Under the pieces are notes generated by a model that did no database searches, had not been told where the DNA came from, and was given only the letters and a program-made list of their open reading frames with translations. The position numbers and the translations under genes were made by a program. From Halichondria panicea (taxonomy: Eukaryota; Porifera; Demospongiae; Suberitida; Halichondriidae): a DNA stretch of 64,000 nucleotides. The DNA lies in NCBI RefSeq assembly GCF_963675165.1, contig NC_087391.1, positions 5,134,646-5,198,645 of the forward strand. Direction: 5' to 3'. Below, piece by piece: positions 34,412-45,900 of this stretch (positions are counted from its first letter, which is position 1; each line of letters starts with the position of its first letter).

Positions 34412-35203
34412 TTCAGACGCTTGTTCTTTAACTGATAAAGCTGTCACAAACGAAGTGAGTAGTTCATTGGCAAGAATACATTTATTGTACTCTTCTTTGG
34501 TTATACGTAGAGTTAATTCTTCAGAGTCATCACATTCCTCACAAGAGTCACCACCCTCACACACATCAGCCACGCCCCCTTATTCAAAGCTCGTCTCTTC
34601 GTCAGAATTCAATAACTCAGGGGCGGATTCTGAAACCACTCCTATTTCCGGTATGGGATTCTCTGACAAAGTCATTTTCTCTCTCCACATTTGTCTGTTT
34701 TTGTTCACCACGGAGACAACATTGTTTTTTAGGGTAGTAAGGTACGTTGCTATGGAGGTAGCAACATCATTGCTGGTAGCATCACCTGATCCACTCGCCA
34801 CTACCTATATACAGAACACAAGGGAGTGGGCGGGTCGTAACTACACCAAATTAAACCAGCATCACACTGTTGAATTTATATCTAAACACATAATTTGAAA
34901 GGTCTTCTTCGTAAAAGCTATTTAAAAATTGTACATAATTATAATAGGTGAAGGGAAATTCTCAGATTGAGATGACATGGCAAGTACACAAAATGGAATA
35001 TGCCAATGAGTACATACACCAATCCTATATCACATGTGATTATGTGTAGCTTTGGAACTGGCTTAAAGATTGCTTTCCCTAAACACACCTGATCGTGGAG
35101 CTCCATCAGAGCTCTGAAGTTAGCATCCAGACCCTCACATCACTGTCAGAGTCTGGAGATGGTGGTTTCTTGTTGGCTCTTGGTTTGATTGGCACAGTTT
35201 GTT
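34412..35203 (-). pseudogene. 3' fragment of the WDR62/MAPKBP1-like gene, unit 2
   Basis: Equivalent to the fragment in unit 1 but with fewer deletions in the last exon (about 34412-34810). A small deletion near 35133 removes part of the penultimate-exon remnant. It ends at the same junction with POLR1C intron 5 sequence. No upstream exons. Confidence 0.8.
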
Positions 35204-36422
35204 TTGTTACTAACTTTAAGTCGTCATAACTTGAGTTTTGATAGTATACCAGCACAATTAAAAATGCATTTTGTAGGCCTTTGTAATGTCTATCTAATGG
35301 TGTGTTTAAATCAGTAGAGATAGAGACAGTTCTATTCTCGGAGAAAAGCCATGGCCCAACCAAATCGTAGGAATTTGGCCTGTTTTATTACTAACTTTGT
35401 GTACAGTAAGTACTATATGAGTGTACTAAATAAGCTAATGTACAGGCATGATATGATAGTTGCAATAGCCCCTCAGTATTGTATTGACTGAGTCCCTGCA
35501 TGCATCCTCTATGTGTACAGTGTTGTCAGCTGACATCAAGTGGGTGCCCCTTGTATTTGACTGAGTACCTGCATGCATGCATCTTTTGTGTGTACAGTGT
35601 TGTCAGCTGACATGAAGTGGGTGCCCCTTGGAGACCAGGCCTCAAGACTGGAGGACGCTAGACCAGTACTCGACGATATTTCATTGCCAAGCTCAACCCG
35701 GTCAGGTGAGGATCCATACGTGTATAGTATACATGTAGCTGGTAGTTAGTCTGCATGGTGGTTGGCTTTCAAAAACTGGTTACTGTGTGTGTGTTTTGTC
35801 ACTGTGATCGACCCACCCCTATTTATTTTGTCAGTAATATTATTTTTCTCTCCTTGCAGGAGGTGGATGTGAGGCTGCTGTGTGTGAAGGGGATCGGACA
35901 AGACCACACCAAGTTCTCTCCAGTTGGTAAGAGCTTGTACTGTGAATTTTTAGGCTTAGTATACGTCCATGCATGTTATTAGTAAAACCAGTAGGATTGG
36001 CGGTGTGCTTGAAGGTGTTTAGAAATATTCCACATTATTTTAAATTGCTTGTGTCAGGCCTGATTTTGATGGTATTGGTCCAACTTAATTCTACCGCAAA
36101 ACTTATGCAGTATGTAAGTGTGCCGATGTGCTTTCTTGACATGCAGTTTTAAATGTACTAGTATACAGAATTTAGTCTTTCCCTATATCTGTTACAATAT
36201 TATTATTACAATAGCTCAATTGTCCCTTGAGAAAATATTAGGTATGTGCATGGTATTCCCTAGACAGACATATAGACAGACAATACCTACCTAAGCCGTG
36301 GACCATATGTACGTATAGTATACAGCTGTATTAATATATATTGGCTTCCACATCCCACTAATTGGCCTTTGTCATTACTTAGTAGTTCAAATAATGACCA
36401 AGTGACAAAACAAAAAGCAACC

Positions 36423-38045
36423 ATGGAAGATTGTTTGAATTATGCTGGTGCTATTAGTTGGTGTGCAGGAGTAACCCAAGATGTTATTCCATGTTCGCAT
36501 TTTAGCATACAGTTTATTGCCTTCCTTATATCGTTTGGCTTGGCTGTGTTTGACACTTGCACTGACTGGTTAGTGGTTGTCAACTTTAAGGACAATGGAT
36601 TCAGCAACCCTCTCCTACCACGAAATGATATTTGGCTAATTATATGGCTCACGTTTGCAGGAATTGGTACCTTTCTGACAGTTGTCTCTATTCTGCATGA
36701 GGGGATAAACTTGTTGTATGCATATTACAACCAGGAACCTTTCGGCGGTTGCTTTAAACGTGGCTGGAATAGTGTCACTCGAAACGAAACACTCAGTGCA
36801 CTTACACTATGGCTTCAAGAGCTTCCCATGCTTGTCCTTGGTATTCTTTTTGTTTACATGCAGCTTTCTTGCAAATCTCCAATACCAATAGATGTCAATG
36901 CCCTTTTTCTGGATATAAGTATTAGCGTGACTGTCACATTTGCAGCTATTTTTTGGAGGCTTATGCGCTCCGTTTTCCGCGTGTATGCTCGTCAAGTCTC
37001 CCTCAAGGACTACGACCAATTTTGGAAAAAAAACAAACCCAAAAGGGATGAGGTTGTTTACCCTCACGCTACGTGTGCCGGAAAGTTTTTAAAGTTGTTT
37101 TATCTCTGCATGAGTTTCGAGGCCATTGCCACGTTGGGAGCACCAATAGCTGTAGGATTCATATGGTTTGAATACGTTCGAAGTGAGAATGGAACTAATT
37201 TTGATGGCTCTCTTGCAATTTATCGTTCTGATCATCCACTCATTAATATTTCTGGGACCGTTATTCCACCAAATGGTACCTTTATTAATTTGGAAAACAT
37301 CAACGACATGAAATTACATAACAGTCGAGATATTTACTGCCTAAGGGGGTTTGAATATCACCCTGAAACTTTTCAGATCTATTTTAATGCAGTCGATCTT
37401 TTTGCAGTGTCTAACAATGCAGATTTTTGTGATGCTGTTGATATAGAAAACGACTCTCAGTGTGATGACTTGTTTCTCTACTATGCATCTAGACCCCCAG
37501 TGTATGATATGTATTTGAACCCGATATATGGTACTGGTGATATTGAAAGATTGGATGAACAGTGCAAAGTTGCTTTCTTTGACTACCCTATTCAAAATCC
37601 CCAATTTAATACAATTGTCAATGTTTATCGCCATCTTGGTCGAACAAACCTTTCTGAGCATGGAGAGCCTGTTGCTGTGTTGTATCCAGATTTGAACCGT
37701 TTCTTTTTAATGGGAGATGTCAAAAGTGCCCCAGATGGAGAGTTTCAGGGAATATTCTCCTCAGTTTTCACAAATATTTCTTGTGTGATCGAACTTCGAT
37801 ACTTGCAGCTGCCGACTACAGGCCGAGGGCAAATACAATACAACTACAGAGATGTCATTAACTACGGAGAAAATAATTGTACATTTAGCAGTACCAACAT
37901 CTGTTCCTCGGTGCACACTGATCTGGTGTATGGCTATCTATCCGACGAGTATAGCCTAGTACAGAACACCCGCTGCTCTAACGTCACTGATAACCAACTA
38001 CGTCCCGTGTACGAACCTTCTATCATTGTACGACTCCCTTGCTAG
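36423..38045 (+). CDS. Nested multi-pass membrane protein, copy 3, intronless
   Basis: An open frame of 540 aa from ATG 36423, lying between the POLR1C exon 7 and 8 remnants of unit 3. It has the same plan as copy 1: about five hydrophobic segments in the first 250 residues (including the D-T-C-T-D-W version of the helix 1 motif), then a glycosylatable Cys-containing domain ending in R-L-P-C. The first 35 residues and the loop after helix 4 (Lys-rich, with K-K-N-K-P-K-R) differ strongly from copy 1, whereas the C-terminal domain is well conserved. The frame is intact while the surrounding POLR1C exons have decayed. The start is supported by the equivalent ATG in copy 2. Confidence 0.75.
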   Translation: MEDCLNYAGAISWCAGVTQDVIPCSHFSIQFIAFLISFGLAVFDTCTDWLVVVNFKDNGFSNPLLPRNDIWLIIWLTFAGIGTFLTVVSILHEGINLLYAYYNQEPFGGCFKRGWNSVTRNETLSALTLWLQELPMLVLGILFVYMQLSCKSPIPIDVNALFLDISISVTVTFAAIFWRLMRSVFRVYARQVSLKDYDQFWKKNKPKRDEVVYPHATCAGKFLKLFYLCMSFEAIATLGAPIAVGFIWFEYVRSENGTNFDGSLAIYRSDHPLINISGTVIPPNGTFINLENINDMKLHNSRDIYCLRGFEYHPETFQIYFNAVDLFAVSNNADFCDAVDIENDSQCDDLFLYYASRPPVYDMYLNPIYGTGDIERLDEQCKVAFFDYPIQNPQFNTIVNVYRHLGRTNLSEHGEPVAVLYPDLNRFFLMGDVKSAPDGEFQGIFSSVFTNISCVIELRYLQLPTTGRGQIQYNYRDVINYGENNCTFSSTNICSSVHTDLVYGYLSDEYSLVQNTRCSNVTDNQLRPVYEPSIIVRLPC

Positions 38046-38610
38046 TAAACACAAACTCTTCTCCTTTTTTAGCTAGTTAGAGTCTTAGCTGCATGTCTCT
38101 TCACACGTGCATGATTAGTTTGTTTTACTGTAAGATGCCAAAGCATCCACTATTAATTGTTATCAGCTAAGGTAATTTGCCTGTGTTATTAATTATGATG
38201 TGATGTAGTTTCATGTTCGAAAAAAGTTTTTACCTTTCTCTCTGTTTTTGTAATAAATGCTTGTTGCTTTGAACAGCTGTTACAGTGTGAGAATGCATCC
38301 CTTTACTTAGTACAGAGCAACCACACAATATAATGTACTACCGTATATGGTATTGCATGTATACCTAACCTTGCTCGAAGCAGCCTCACCCACTTCCCTC
38401 CCCGCCCGCCCACCACACAGTCACAGCTTCATACCCCACACACACACAGCCACAGCTTCATACCGCCTCCTACCTGAGATCATCCTCACTCAACCTGTGA
38501 CTGGAGCCAATGCTAGGAAACTGGCAAAGTGTTTTGCAAAGGGTGCATGTGAGGATGGGAAGTCCTATGCTGAGGTGGTGGACCCAAGGAGGGACACGTG
38601 CAGTAGAGAG

Positions 38611-40098
38611 GTGCTTAGGCATGAGGTGAGCTAGTGTAGTCCATGCTTAGGCGTGAGGTGAGCTAGTGTGTGCTTAGGCATGAGGTGAGCTAGTGTAGTC
38701 CGTGCTTAGGCATGAGGTGAGCTAGTGTAGTCCGTGCTTAGGCATGAGGTGAGCTAGTGCAGTCCGTGCTTAGGCATGAGGTGAGCTAGTGTAGTCCGTG
38801 CTTAGGCATGAGGTGAGCTAGTGTAGTCCGTGCTTAGGCATGAGGTGAGCTAGTGCAGTCCGTGCTTATAGGCATGAGGTGAGCTAGTGTAGTCCGTGCT
38901 TAGGCGTGAGGTGAGCTAGTGTAGTCCGTGCTTATAGGCATGAGGTGAGCTAGTGCAGTCCATGCTTAGGCATGAGGTGAGCTAGTGTAGTCCGTGCTTA
39001 GGCATGAGGTGAGCTAGTGTAGTCCGTGCTTAGGCATGAGGTGAGCTAGTGCAGTCCGTGCTTATAGGCATGAGGTGAGCTAGTGTAGTCCGTGCTTATA
39101 GGCATGAGGTGAGCTAGTGTAGTCCGTGCTTAGGCGTGAGGTGAGCTAGTGTAGTCCGTGCATGCTTATAGGCATGAGGTGAGCTAGTGTAGTCCGTGCT
39201 TAGGCATGAGGTGAGCTAGTGTAGTCCGTGCTTAGGCATGAGGTGAGCTAGTGCAGTCCATGCTTAGGCATGAGGTGAGCTAGTGTAGTCCGTGCTTAGG
39301 CATGAGGTGAGCTAGTGCAGTCCATGCTTAGGCATGAGGTGCATGAGCTAGTGCAGTCCATGCTTAGGCATGAGGTGAGCTAGTGTAGTCCATGCTTAGG
39401 CATGAGGTGAGCTAGTGTAGTCCGTGCTTAGGCATGAGGTGAGCTAGTGCAGTCCGTGCTTATAGGCATGAGGTGAGCTAGTGTAGTCCGTGCTTATAGG
39501 CATGAGGTGAGCTAGTGTAGTCCGTGCTTAGGCATGAGGTGCATGAGCTAGTGCAGTCCATGCTTATAGGCGTGAGGTGAGCTAGTGTAGTCCGTGCTTA
39601 GGCATGAGGTGAGCTAGTGCAGTCCATGCATAGGCATGAGGTGAGCTAGTGTAGTCCATGCTTAGGCATGAGGTGAGCTAGTGTAGTCCGTGCTTAGGCA
39701 TGAGGTGAGCTAGTGCAGTCCATGCTTAGGCATGAGGTGCATGAGCTAGTGCAGTCCATGCTTAGGCATGAGGTGCATGAGCTAGTGCAGTCCATGCTTA
39801 GGCATGAGGTGAGCTAGTGTAGTCCGTGCTTAGGCATGAGGTGAGCTAGTGCAGTCCATGCTTAGGCATGAGGTGCATGAGCTAGTGCAGTCCATGCTTA
39901 GGCATGAGGTGCATGAGCTAGTGCAGTCCGTGCTTAGGCATGAGGTGCATGAGCTAGTGCAGTCCATGCTTAGGCATGAGGTGAGCTAGTGCATTCCATG
40001 CTTAGGCATGAGGTGAGCTAGTGCAGTCCATGCTTAGGCATGAGGTGAGCTAGTGCAGTCCATGCTTAGGCATGAGGTGGGCTAGTGTAGTCCATGCT
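38611..40098. repeat. Splice-donor minisatellite, array 3 (about 46 copies)
   Basis: The longest of the three 32-bp arrays, about 1.5 kb, starting at the exon 8 remnant of unit 3. Variants with inserted T-A-T-A, C-A-T-G or G-C-A-T are interspersed in a higher-order pattern. Confidence 0.92.
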
Positions 40099-40930
40099 GG
40101 TTGGATGGATTGATTGTTGATCAGAGCCCACTGAAATCTGTTGGCTAGTTACATACAATATAAATCTCCCTTAGAACAACTGTCTTTTACTGGACCGTTT
40201 ATGGTTTATGTGAGCCTTTAAAGTTATAACTGTAATTAATGTGTTTAGATCAGTGATTGCGTTTGGATCCATTCTCGAAGAACAAGAAATAGTTCCGAAA
40301 TGAGCCTGTTTGTATATAGCTATCTTTGACTGCCCATAACTTGATAATTGGCTGTACCTGCAGGAGCTGAAAGACTGTGTGAGACTGTCCAGAGTTAGGG
40401 ACCATTTCATCTGTAAGTTGACTGCTGTATTACCACAGTGTTTTGTGAACACTTACAAAATGTGTTGCAGTAGTGTTTATGACATAGCAAAAATAACACT
40501 GCAAACACTTTAATATACATGTATACTGGTACTTTATGACATCACAACTTGCCTTAGCAAAATGCACTGCTGATTTGGCTCATTATTGCGCTAAGGTTTT
40601 CACTAGTATTATACTTCGTAGTAATAATGTTTGGTTTTCTACCCAGTGCTATACTAATCATTTCTCCTCTCCACCTCTCTCTGTAGTTTCCGTGGAATCA
40701 TCGGGTGCTTTACCACCGGACACGCTGATGGTGGAGGCAATAAAGGTTCTCAGAGAGAAATGCACATATTTCCTGGAGGAACTTAATGAATTAACTGGAC
40801 AGTAATAACTATTTGTCTGTTGAGTTGTTTAGCCTTTAAATCATCCGCGTCTTCTTATTGAGGTTATGTGTGAGTGGGAGGGGCTGCTACATTTTTCACC
40901 CAGCAACAATTATTATTACATTGTTGGAGA

Positions 40931-42711
40931 ATGAAAGCCTTGCTGCTCTGTGCTCTAGTGCTGTGCTGTGGTCTACAGGCAGCTCAATGCTGCTCTTGCC
41001 CAGAAGCCTTATCACGATCCAGACCAGCAACCATAAGAGATGGCTTCTGTTTCAGGTACATATGGTATTAGTCTACCGTATTACTAGAATATTTTGCTGG
41101 TGAAAAACCTTTGCAAATGAGCCAAATCAGCAGAAAATGTGACCCTTTGCGCGATCTAACTATTGCGTTCTGGCAAGGATTGTGTGTATTTACTAGTAAT
41201 AATTTAGGTTTTGCGGATTTTATTGTTGCGAATTGAACAACCCTCACAAAATTCGCAAATGTTTGATGCTCGCAAAACATTCTAGTAATACGGTATAGTA
41301 CACATTGGTACCTATACCATAGACAGGCCCGGATCTAGGGGGTGGGTTTCAGGGGTTGCAACCCCCAAACACTCATAGACAGGCCCGGATCTAGGGGGTG
41401 GGTTTCAGGGGTTGCAACCCCCCCAAACACTCACAAAAACTAGCTCAACCTGCTTGTGGCTAAATGAGCAATGTGGTTAACTTACAAGCTGTGAACTATA
41501 AAGTATTAGTATCTGTTGGCATGAGGAGAAGTCCAGGACATACTAAGTAGTAAATACACATTCATTCCACACATACCATTCACTGTATACATGACAAGGC
41601 ATAGACAGTAGATTTGTAAGTATATACTTGGTCAAACATTTTGCGTGCGCGCTTTTGTTCTATAACTCATCTATACATTTTTGGCTGGATCCGCCCCTGT
41701 ATAGATCTATGTCCATATACAAAATAGCTGCATTACTGTGAATATTAAACCATTTATCTTATTATTCTAGGTGTAGCTTTATTTGTAGGTCTTCAGAATC
41801 ACTAGCTAGCTATAAAAATCAAAGGAACACAGCTAAATGTAATAATTATTATTACATTTAGCTGTGTTCCTTTGATACTGTTATTGTTTACATTACAGCC
41901 CTATGGTGTACTCGGCCCGGGTAGTTGGTGCCGTATGTAACTGCGTCATGGGGACCACTAACCTGAAGTGTGTCAACTACACCACTCAAGCTGACTCCAC
42001 GCTGACCGCCGAGGTGATGACCATGGGGACGTGTGAGGGTGCCAGCTTCGGCTTTGATAGCTTCGACATGTGCGCTGATCTCAGCAGTGCACTATCTGTC
42101 AACACAGGTATACTTAGTCTAAAGTGAACTCGTTATTTTGTACAGCTATTTAATTATTTGTCCCCACAGCTATAATGAATGTGTCTGGCCTACCCACTCG
42201 GAACTTGACAGCAGAGGCAGAGTTTGGCAGGTGTCCAAACGTGTGCCCATTCAATAACGTTACCAATGACTATGACACTATAGCCAACCCGTGCCAGTAT
42301 ACTATGGAGCTAATAGAAGTGTTCAAGCCTATAAACACCACCTTTGTAAGTTGATACTGACAATACCAGATACTGTCAAAATTATCATTAGGATCATCTT
42401 CCTCCTCACACACACACGCCTGACGGCAACAGAGCAATCCATTGATGACGAATGGACCTGATGTTCTCACATCATGTGGTAACCCCAATAGACGTCTGAG
42501 CATTGGCGAGACGTATCTAGTTGGAGTGGGTGGGGTATGTAACCCCATCTCTGCATGGTCAGCCCTGGATACTTATTCTGAAAGTGAGCTGAGTCTCCTC
42601 CGAGGCCTAAGTGCTGACACGGGGCTGGTGTGTGGGGCTCTGGGTACAATGCCCTCCATCGTGACTCTAGTGCTCTCAGTGCTCCTCATCCTCACAATGG
42701 TGGCTGTCTGA
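40931..42711 (+). CDS. TIMP/NTR-like secreted protein, copy 3, four exons
   Basis: Exons 40931-41055, 41899-42107, 42170-42345 and 42433-42711 give 262 aa in phase. The mature start reads C-C-S-C-P-E-A with F-C following, the most TIMP-like of the three. The hydrophobic C-terminal stretch is preserved. Intron 1 is longer than in the other copies because it holds a MITE, another element and a perfect palindrome. The gene converges on the minus-strand WDR62-like gene about 285 bp downstream. Confidence 0.75.
41076..41293. mobile_element. MITE family B, copy 1 (TA target)
   Basis: Inverted termini C-C-G-T-A-T-T-A-C-T-A-G-A-A-T and its complement, 218 bp, with TA on both sides. Related copies lie at 57761-57962, 61893-61975 (fragment) and 62591-62778 (inverted). 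Confidence 0.85.
41323..41700. mobile_element. Non-autonomous element with ATAG flanks
   Basis: The left end A-C-A-G-G-C-C-C-G-G-A-T-C-T-A-G matches the inverted right end A-C-A-G-G-G-G-C-G-G-A-T-C-C-A-G. ATAG flanks both sides. The left 56 bp are duplicated in tandem (second copy from 41379). No ORF. The superfamily is unknown. Confidence 0.6.
41818..41876. repeat. Perfect 59-bp palindrome in TIMP-like copy 3 intron 1
   Basis: A-T-C-A-A-A-G-G-A-A-C-A-C-A-G-C-T-A-A-A and its exact complement meet at an AT-rich centre. Copies 1 and 2 carry only one arm (G-C-T-G-T-G-T-T-C-C), so the palindrome arose by local inverted duplication. Confidence 0.85.
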
Positions 42712-42996
42712 ACTTGAACTTGAACACTTTTTTTTCGTGTCTACTATAATCATACCCTAAGCTATAGCTTCATACGATCATTATTTTAACCCATAAAATT
42801 ATTATGACTGTAAAATTAATTATAACTCTATAACTTACAATTGTTTATTTATGATGATATTTATAGTGCACATGATTAATGACTGCATGCACGTAATTAC
42901 AATGTACACATAATTATACATACATGGCAACTTTGGCATGTTAAATAATCACATTCTGTAGCTTTTAGCACATTGAAATGAAGCATTGTAAGTCAA

Positions 42997-45900
42997 TTAA
43001 GTGTCACATTCAGACAATTGTTCTTTAACTGATAAAGCTGTCACAAACGAAGTGAGTAGTTCATTGGCAAGAATACATTTATCGTACTCTTCTTTGGTTA
43101 TACGTAGAGTTAATTCTTCTGAGTCATCACATTCCTCACAAGAGTCGCCACCCTCACACACATCAGCCACGCCACCTTGTTCAAAGCTCGTCTCTTCGTT
43201 AGAATTCAATAACTCAGGGGCAGATTCTGAAACCACTCCTATTTCCGGTATAGGATTCTCCGACAAATTTGTTATCATTTTCTCTCTCCACATTTGTCTG
43301 TTTTTGTTCACCACGGAGGCTACATTGCTTTTTAGGGTAGTAAGGTACGTTGCTATGGAGGTAGCAACATCATCGCTGGTAGCATCACCTGATCCACTCG
43401 CCACTACCTATATACAGAACACAAGGGAGTGGGTAAGTCATAACTACACCAGTACTGTTGAATTTGTATCAGTTGAAAGGTCTTCTTCGTAAGAGCTATA
43501 TTTACAAATTGTACATAGTAGGTGAAGGGAAATTGGGATGACATTGGCAAGTACACAAAATGGAATACACCAATGAATACAGTTAGTATATATATGTGTA
43601 GCTTGCAACTGGCTTAAACATTGCTTCCCCTAAACACACCTGATCGTGCAGCTCCATCAGAGCTCTGAAGTTAGCATCCAGACCATCAGTAATGGAGCTA
43701 AGCCTGGCCCTCACATCACTGTCAGAGTCTGGAGATGGTGGTTTCTTGTTGGCTCTTGGTTTAATTGACACAGTTTTCTTACTAACAGACGAGGGACCAC
43801 CACTGGCAGAGGGAGGAGCATCACTAACAGAGGGGGGACCATCACTGGCAGAGGGAGGAGCATCACTAACAGAGGGGGGACCATCACTGGCAGAGGGAGG
43901 AGCATCACTAACAGAGGGGGGACCATCACTAGTAGACGGGGGACCATCACTACCAGAGGGGGGACCATCACTGGCAGGATGGAGAGGTGGGGAATTGTCT
44001 AGTAGCTGCTCAACACTAGGGGAGGGGGATGGTTCAGTTGCTGTGACAATCTGTTTCCTGCTCTCCACAGAATAGCCAAGCTGTGGAGTGAGAAAGAAAA
44101 CATATTGGTCATACGTAGTACATGCATTTGTACAGTATATATACATGTACTACGGCCTAAGGGCTACAACAGTAATTGTACAGTACATAAAAGCACCTCC
44201 ACCAGCTTTTGCCTTGTTTTAGCAACGTCTGTCTCAAAACTGAGCCTTCTTTTCATCTGCACCAAGGACACATGAATCATCATCATGTATCACCAAATTT
44301 ACCTACCGATTTATCTGTGTATTCAATCTTGTGTGTCACAGTATCCACAGCTGCCGCAATGTCTGCAGACTCAGCTCCTCCGTCTAGCAGGGCCATGGGT
44401 GTAGTCTGACTGTCATCCTGGGGTTGGTCCGCGGGACTGGTGCTGTCCTCGACAGAGATTACTATACCAGCTGCCTCGCTGAGAGGAGGGGATTCCCCTA
44501 ATCCCACCTGGCCACCATCACCGACATGTATTACTTTTCTAGAGAAAATGATAAACAAAATAAATGTTGAGAGTATTGAAATTCACAGGAATTTGTCTGC
44601 ATGCATGCATGTACACTACATTAGAAAGTGTATCCATAATTATCGACAGCTGCATAATTTCCATCTTACCGTAGGGTCTCTTTGAACTTTGCAGAGATGC
44701 TTTGTCGGGGACTGGGTACTTTGAGCAGCTGAGGGTCTCCCGATTTCTCCAAGCTTTCAAAGTGTGCCTTAAGGAAAGAAGATTCTTCTTCCTCCAATAT
44801 CTTGTTGAGGGGTACGGGGGAATCAATGGGGGACTCTCTAGGGCTCTCTGTGGGGTGTGGGTGAGAGGAGTGAGGGTGTGTGAGGAGTGGGGTGTGTGAA
44901 GAGTGGGGGCGTGTGAGGGACAAGTATACGTAATGAGTGAGTGCACAACATATGTACAGCTAACAAACATGATTTACCATCATCTTCACTTTCGTCCTTT
45001 GTGTCCGAGGGTTTAATAGGTGTGGTAACACAGAAAATGCTATAATACAAAAGGTCAATAATAAAGAACACAAACTTTAGAGCGTACCTTGGGTCTATTT
45101 CGTCACTCAATGATGATGTATAAAATTTGAGGACATCCGAACCATCAGAACTCTTTGACTCATTGGCCTCCTCAGTCACATGACCTTCATTGTCAATCAC
45201 GTGACTATCAGGCAACACATTCTCATCATCATCCTACATGTGCCAAAACAACGATCATTATTATTACACACAAAATTTTAGCATAATAATTATAATAATT
45301 GGAGCCTGTACGTGTTACAACAAGATAAATACACAATGGGTTGTGATAAAATCCATAGCAACACAGCTGTATGTACGTTTAATAATACCCTGAGGCCTAC
45401 CTCTGTGAGATCAATGACTTCCGTGACACTACTCTGTTTCTCAAAAACAATCCGAGACATTTCAGAACTTAGATCCTCCAGATCAACATCAGAATCTGTG
45501 GAACACAACACAATACAACACTTCAAGTGCAGCTGTGTAAGTACCTTGCTCTTGAACAGCTAGCTTCAATTCTTCTCCTGCCACTCTCTATAGAAAGAAA
45601 AAAACGTGCAACATTACATAACTATTGATAAGAAAGTTTTAACGTACATATGTACTAGTTGAAGCTGTCCATGCAGTTTAGACTACATGCATGCAGACAC
45701 ACCATGAGAACATATATACGTGTATACTCCGTCATAGTAACAGTTCGCCACACCCACCCCCTCACCTCTGCCCATCTGCCCTCCACTGGAGCAGCCATTT
45801 GCTCCGTACCCTCACCAACCCCCACAGAGGGGATTCCCCCAACAGCCTCCCGCTGTGCCCACGAGGGAAGCATGCTCATTCGATACTCAAAATCCGGCTC

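Larger units (their letters stand above)
28847..35203. repeat. Segmental duplication unit 2
   Basis: Begins with one intron 5 repeat unit, then POLR1C exons 6-10 (decayed), a truncated nested gene, an intact TIMP-like gene and a WDR62-like fragment. The junctions at about 28845 and 35200 share the same sequence, showing one founding rearrangement. Confidence 0.85.
35598..40805 (+). pseudogene. Decayed POLR1C exons 6-10, unit 3
   Basis: Exon equivalents: 35598-35705, 35860-35926, 38450-38625, 40364-40412 and 40687-40805. Exon 6 has two separate single-base losses (108 instead of 110 nt), shifting the frame. Exon 8 lacks 15 bp (five codons). Exons 1-5 are absent. An extra copy of the exon 6 acceptor and exon start sits at about 35518-35565. 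Confidence 0.88.
35207..43785. repeat. Segmental duplication unit 3
   Basis: Carries decayed POLR1C exons 6-10, a full-length nested gene, a TIMP-like gene and, at its right end, the original 3' exons of the WDR62-like gene, which here continue into their own upstream exons. Confidence 0.85.

Noticed and set aside
29315-40805. Units 2 and 3 as additional functional POLR1C genes
   Set aside because: They lack exons 1-5 and carry frame-breaking deletions in exon 7 (unit 2) or exon 6 (unit 3).
43692-44075. Plus-strand open frame rich in Gly/Glu/Pro
   Set aside because: It is antisense to the in-frame 42-bp repeat of the WDR62-like exon, which has matching splice phases on the minus strand.
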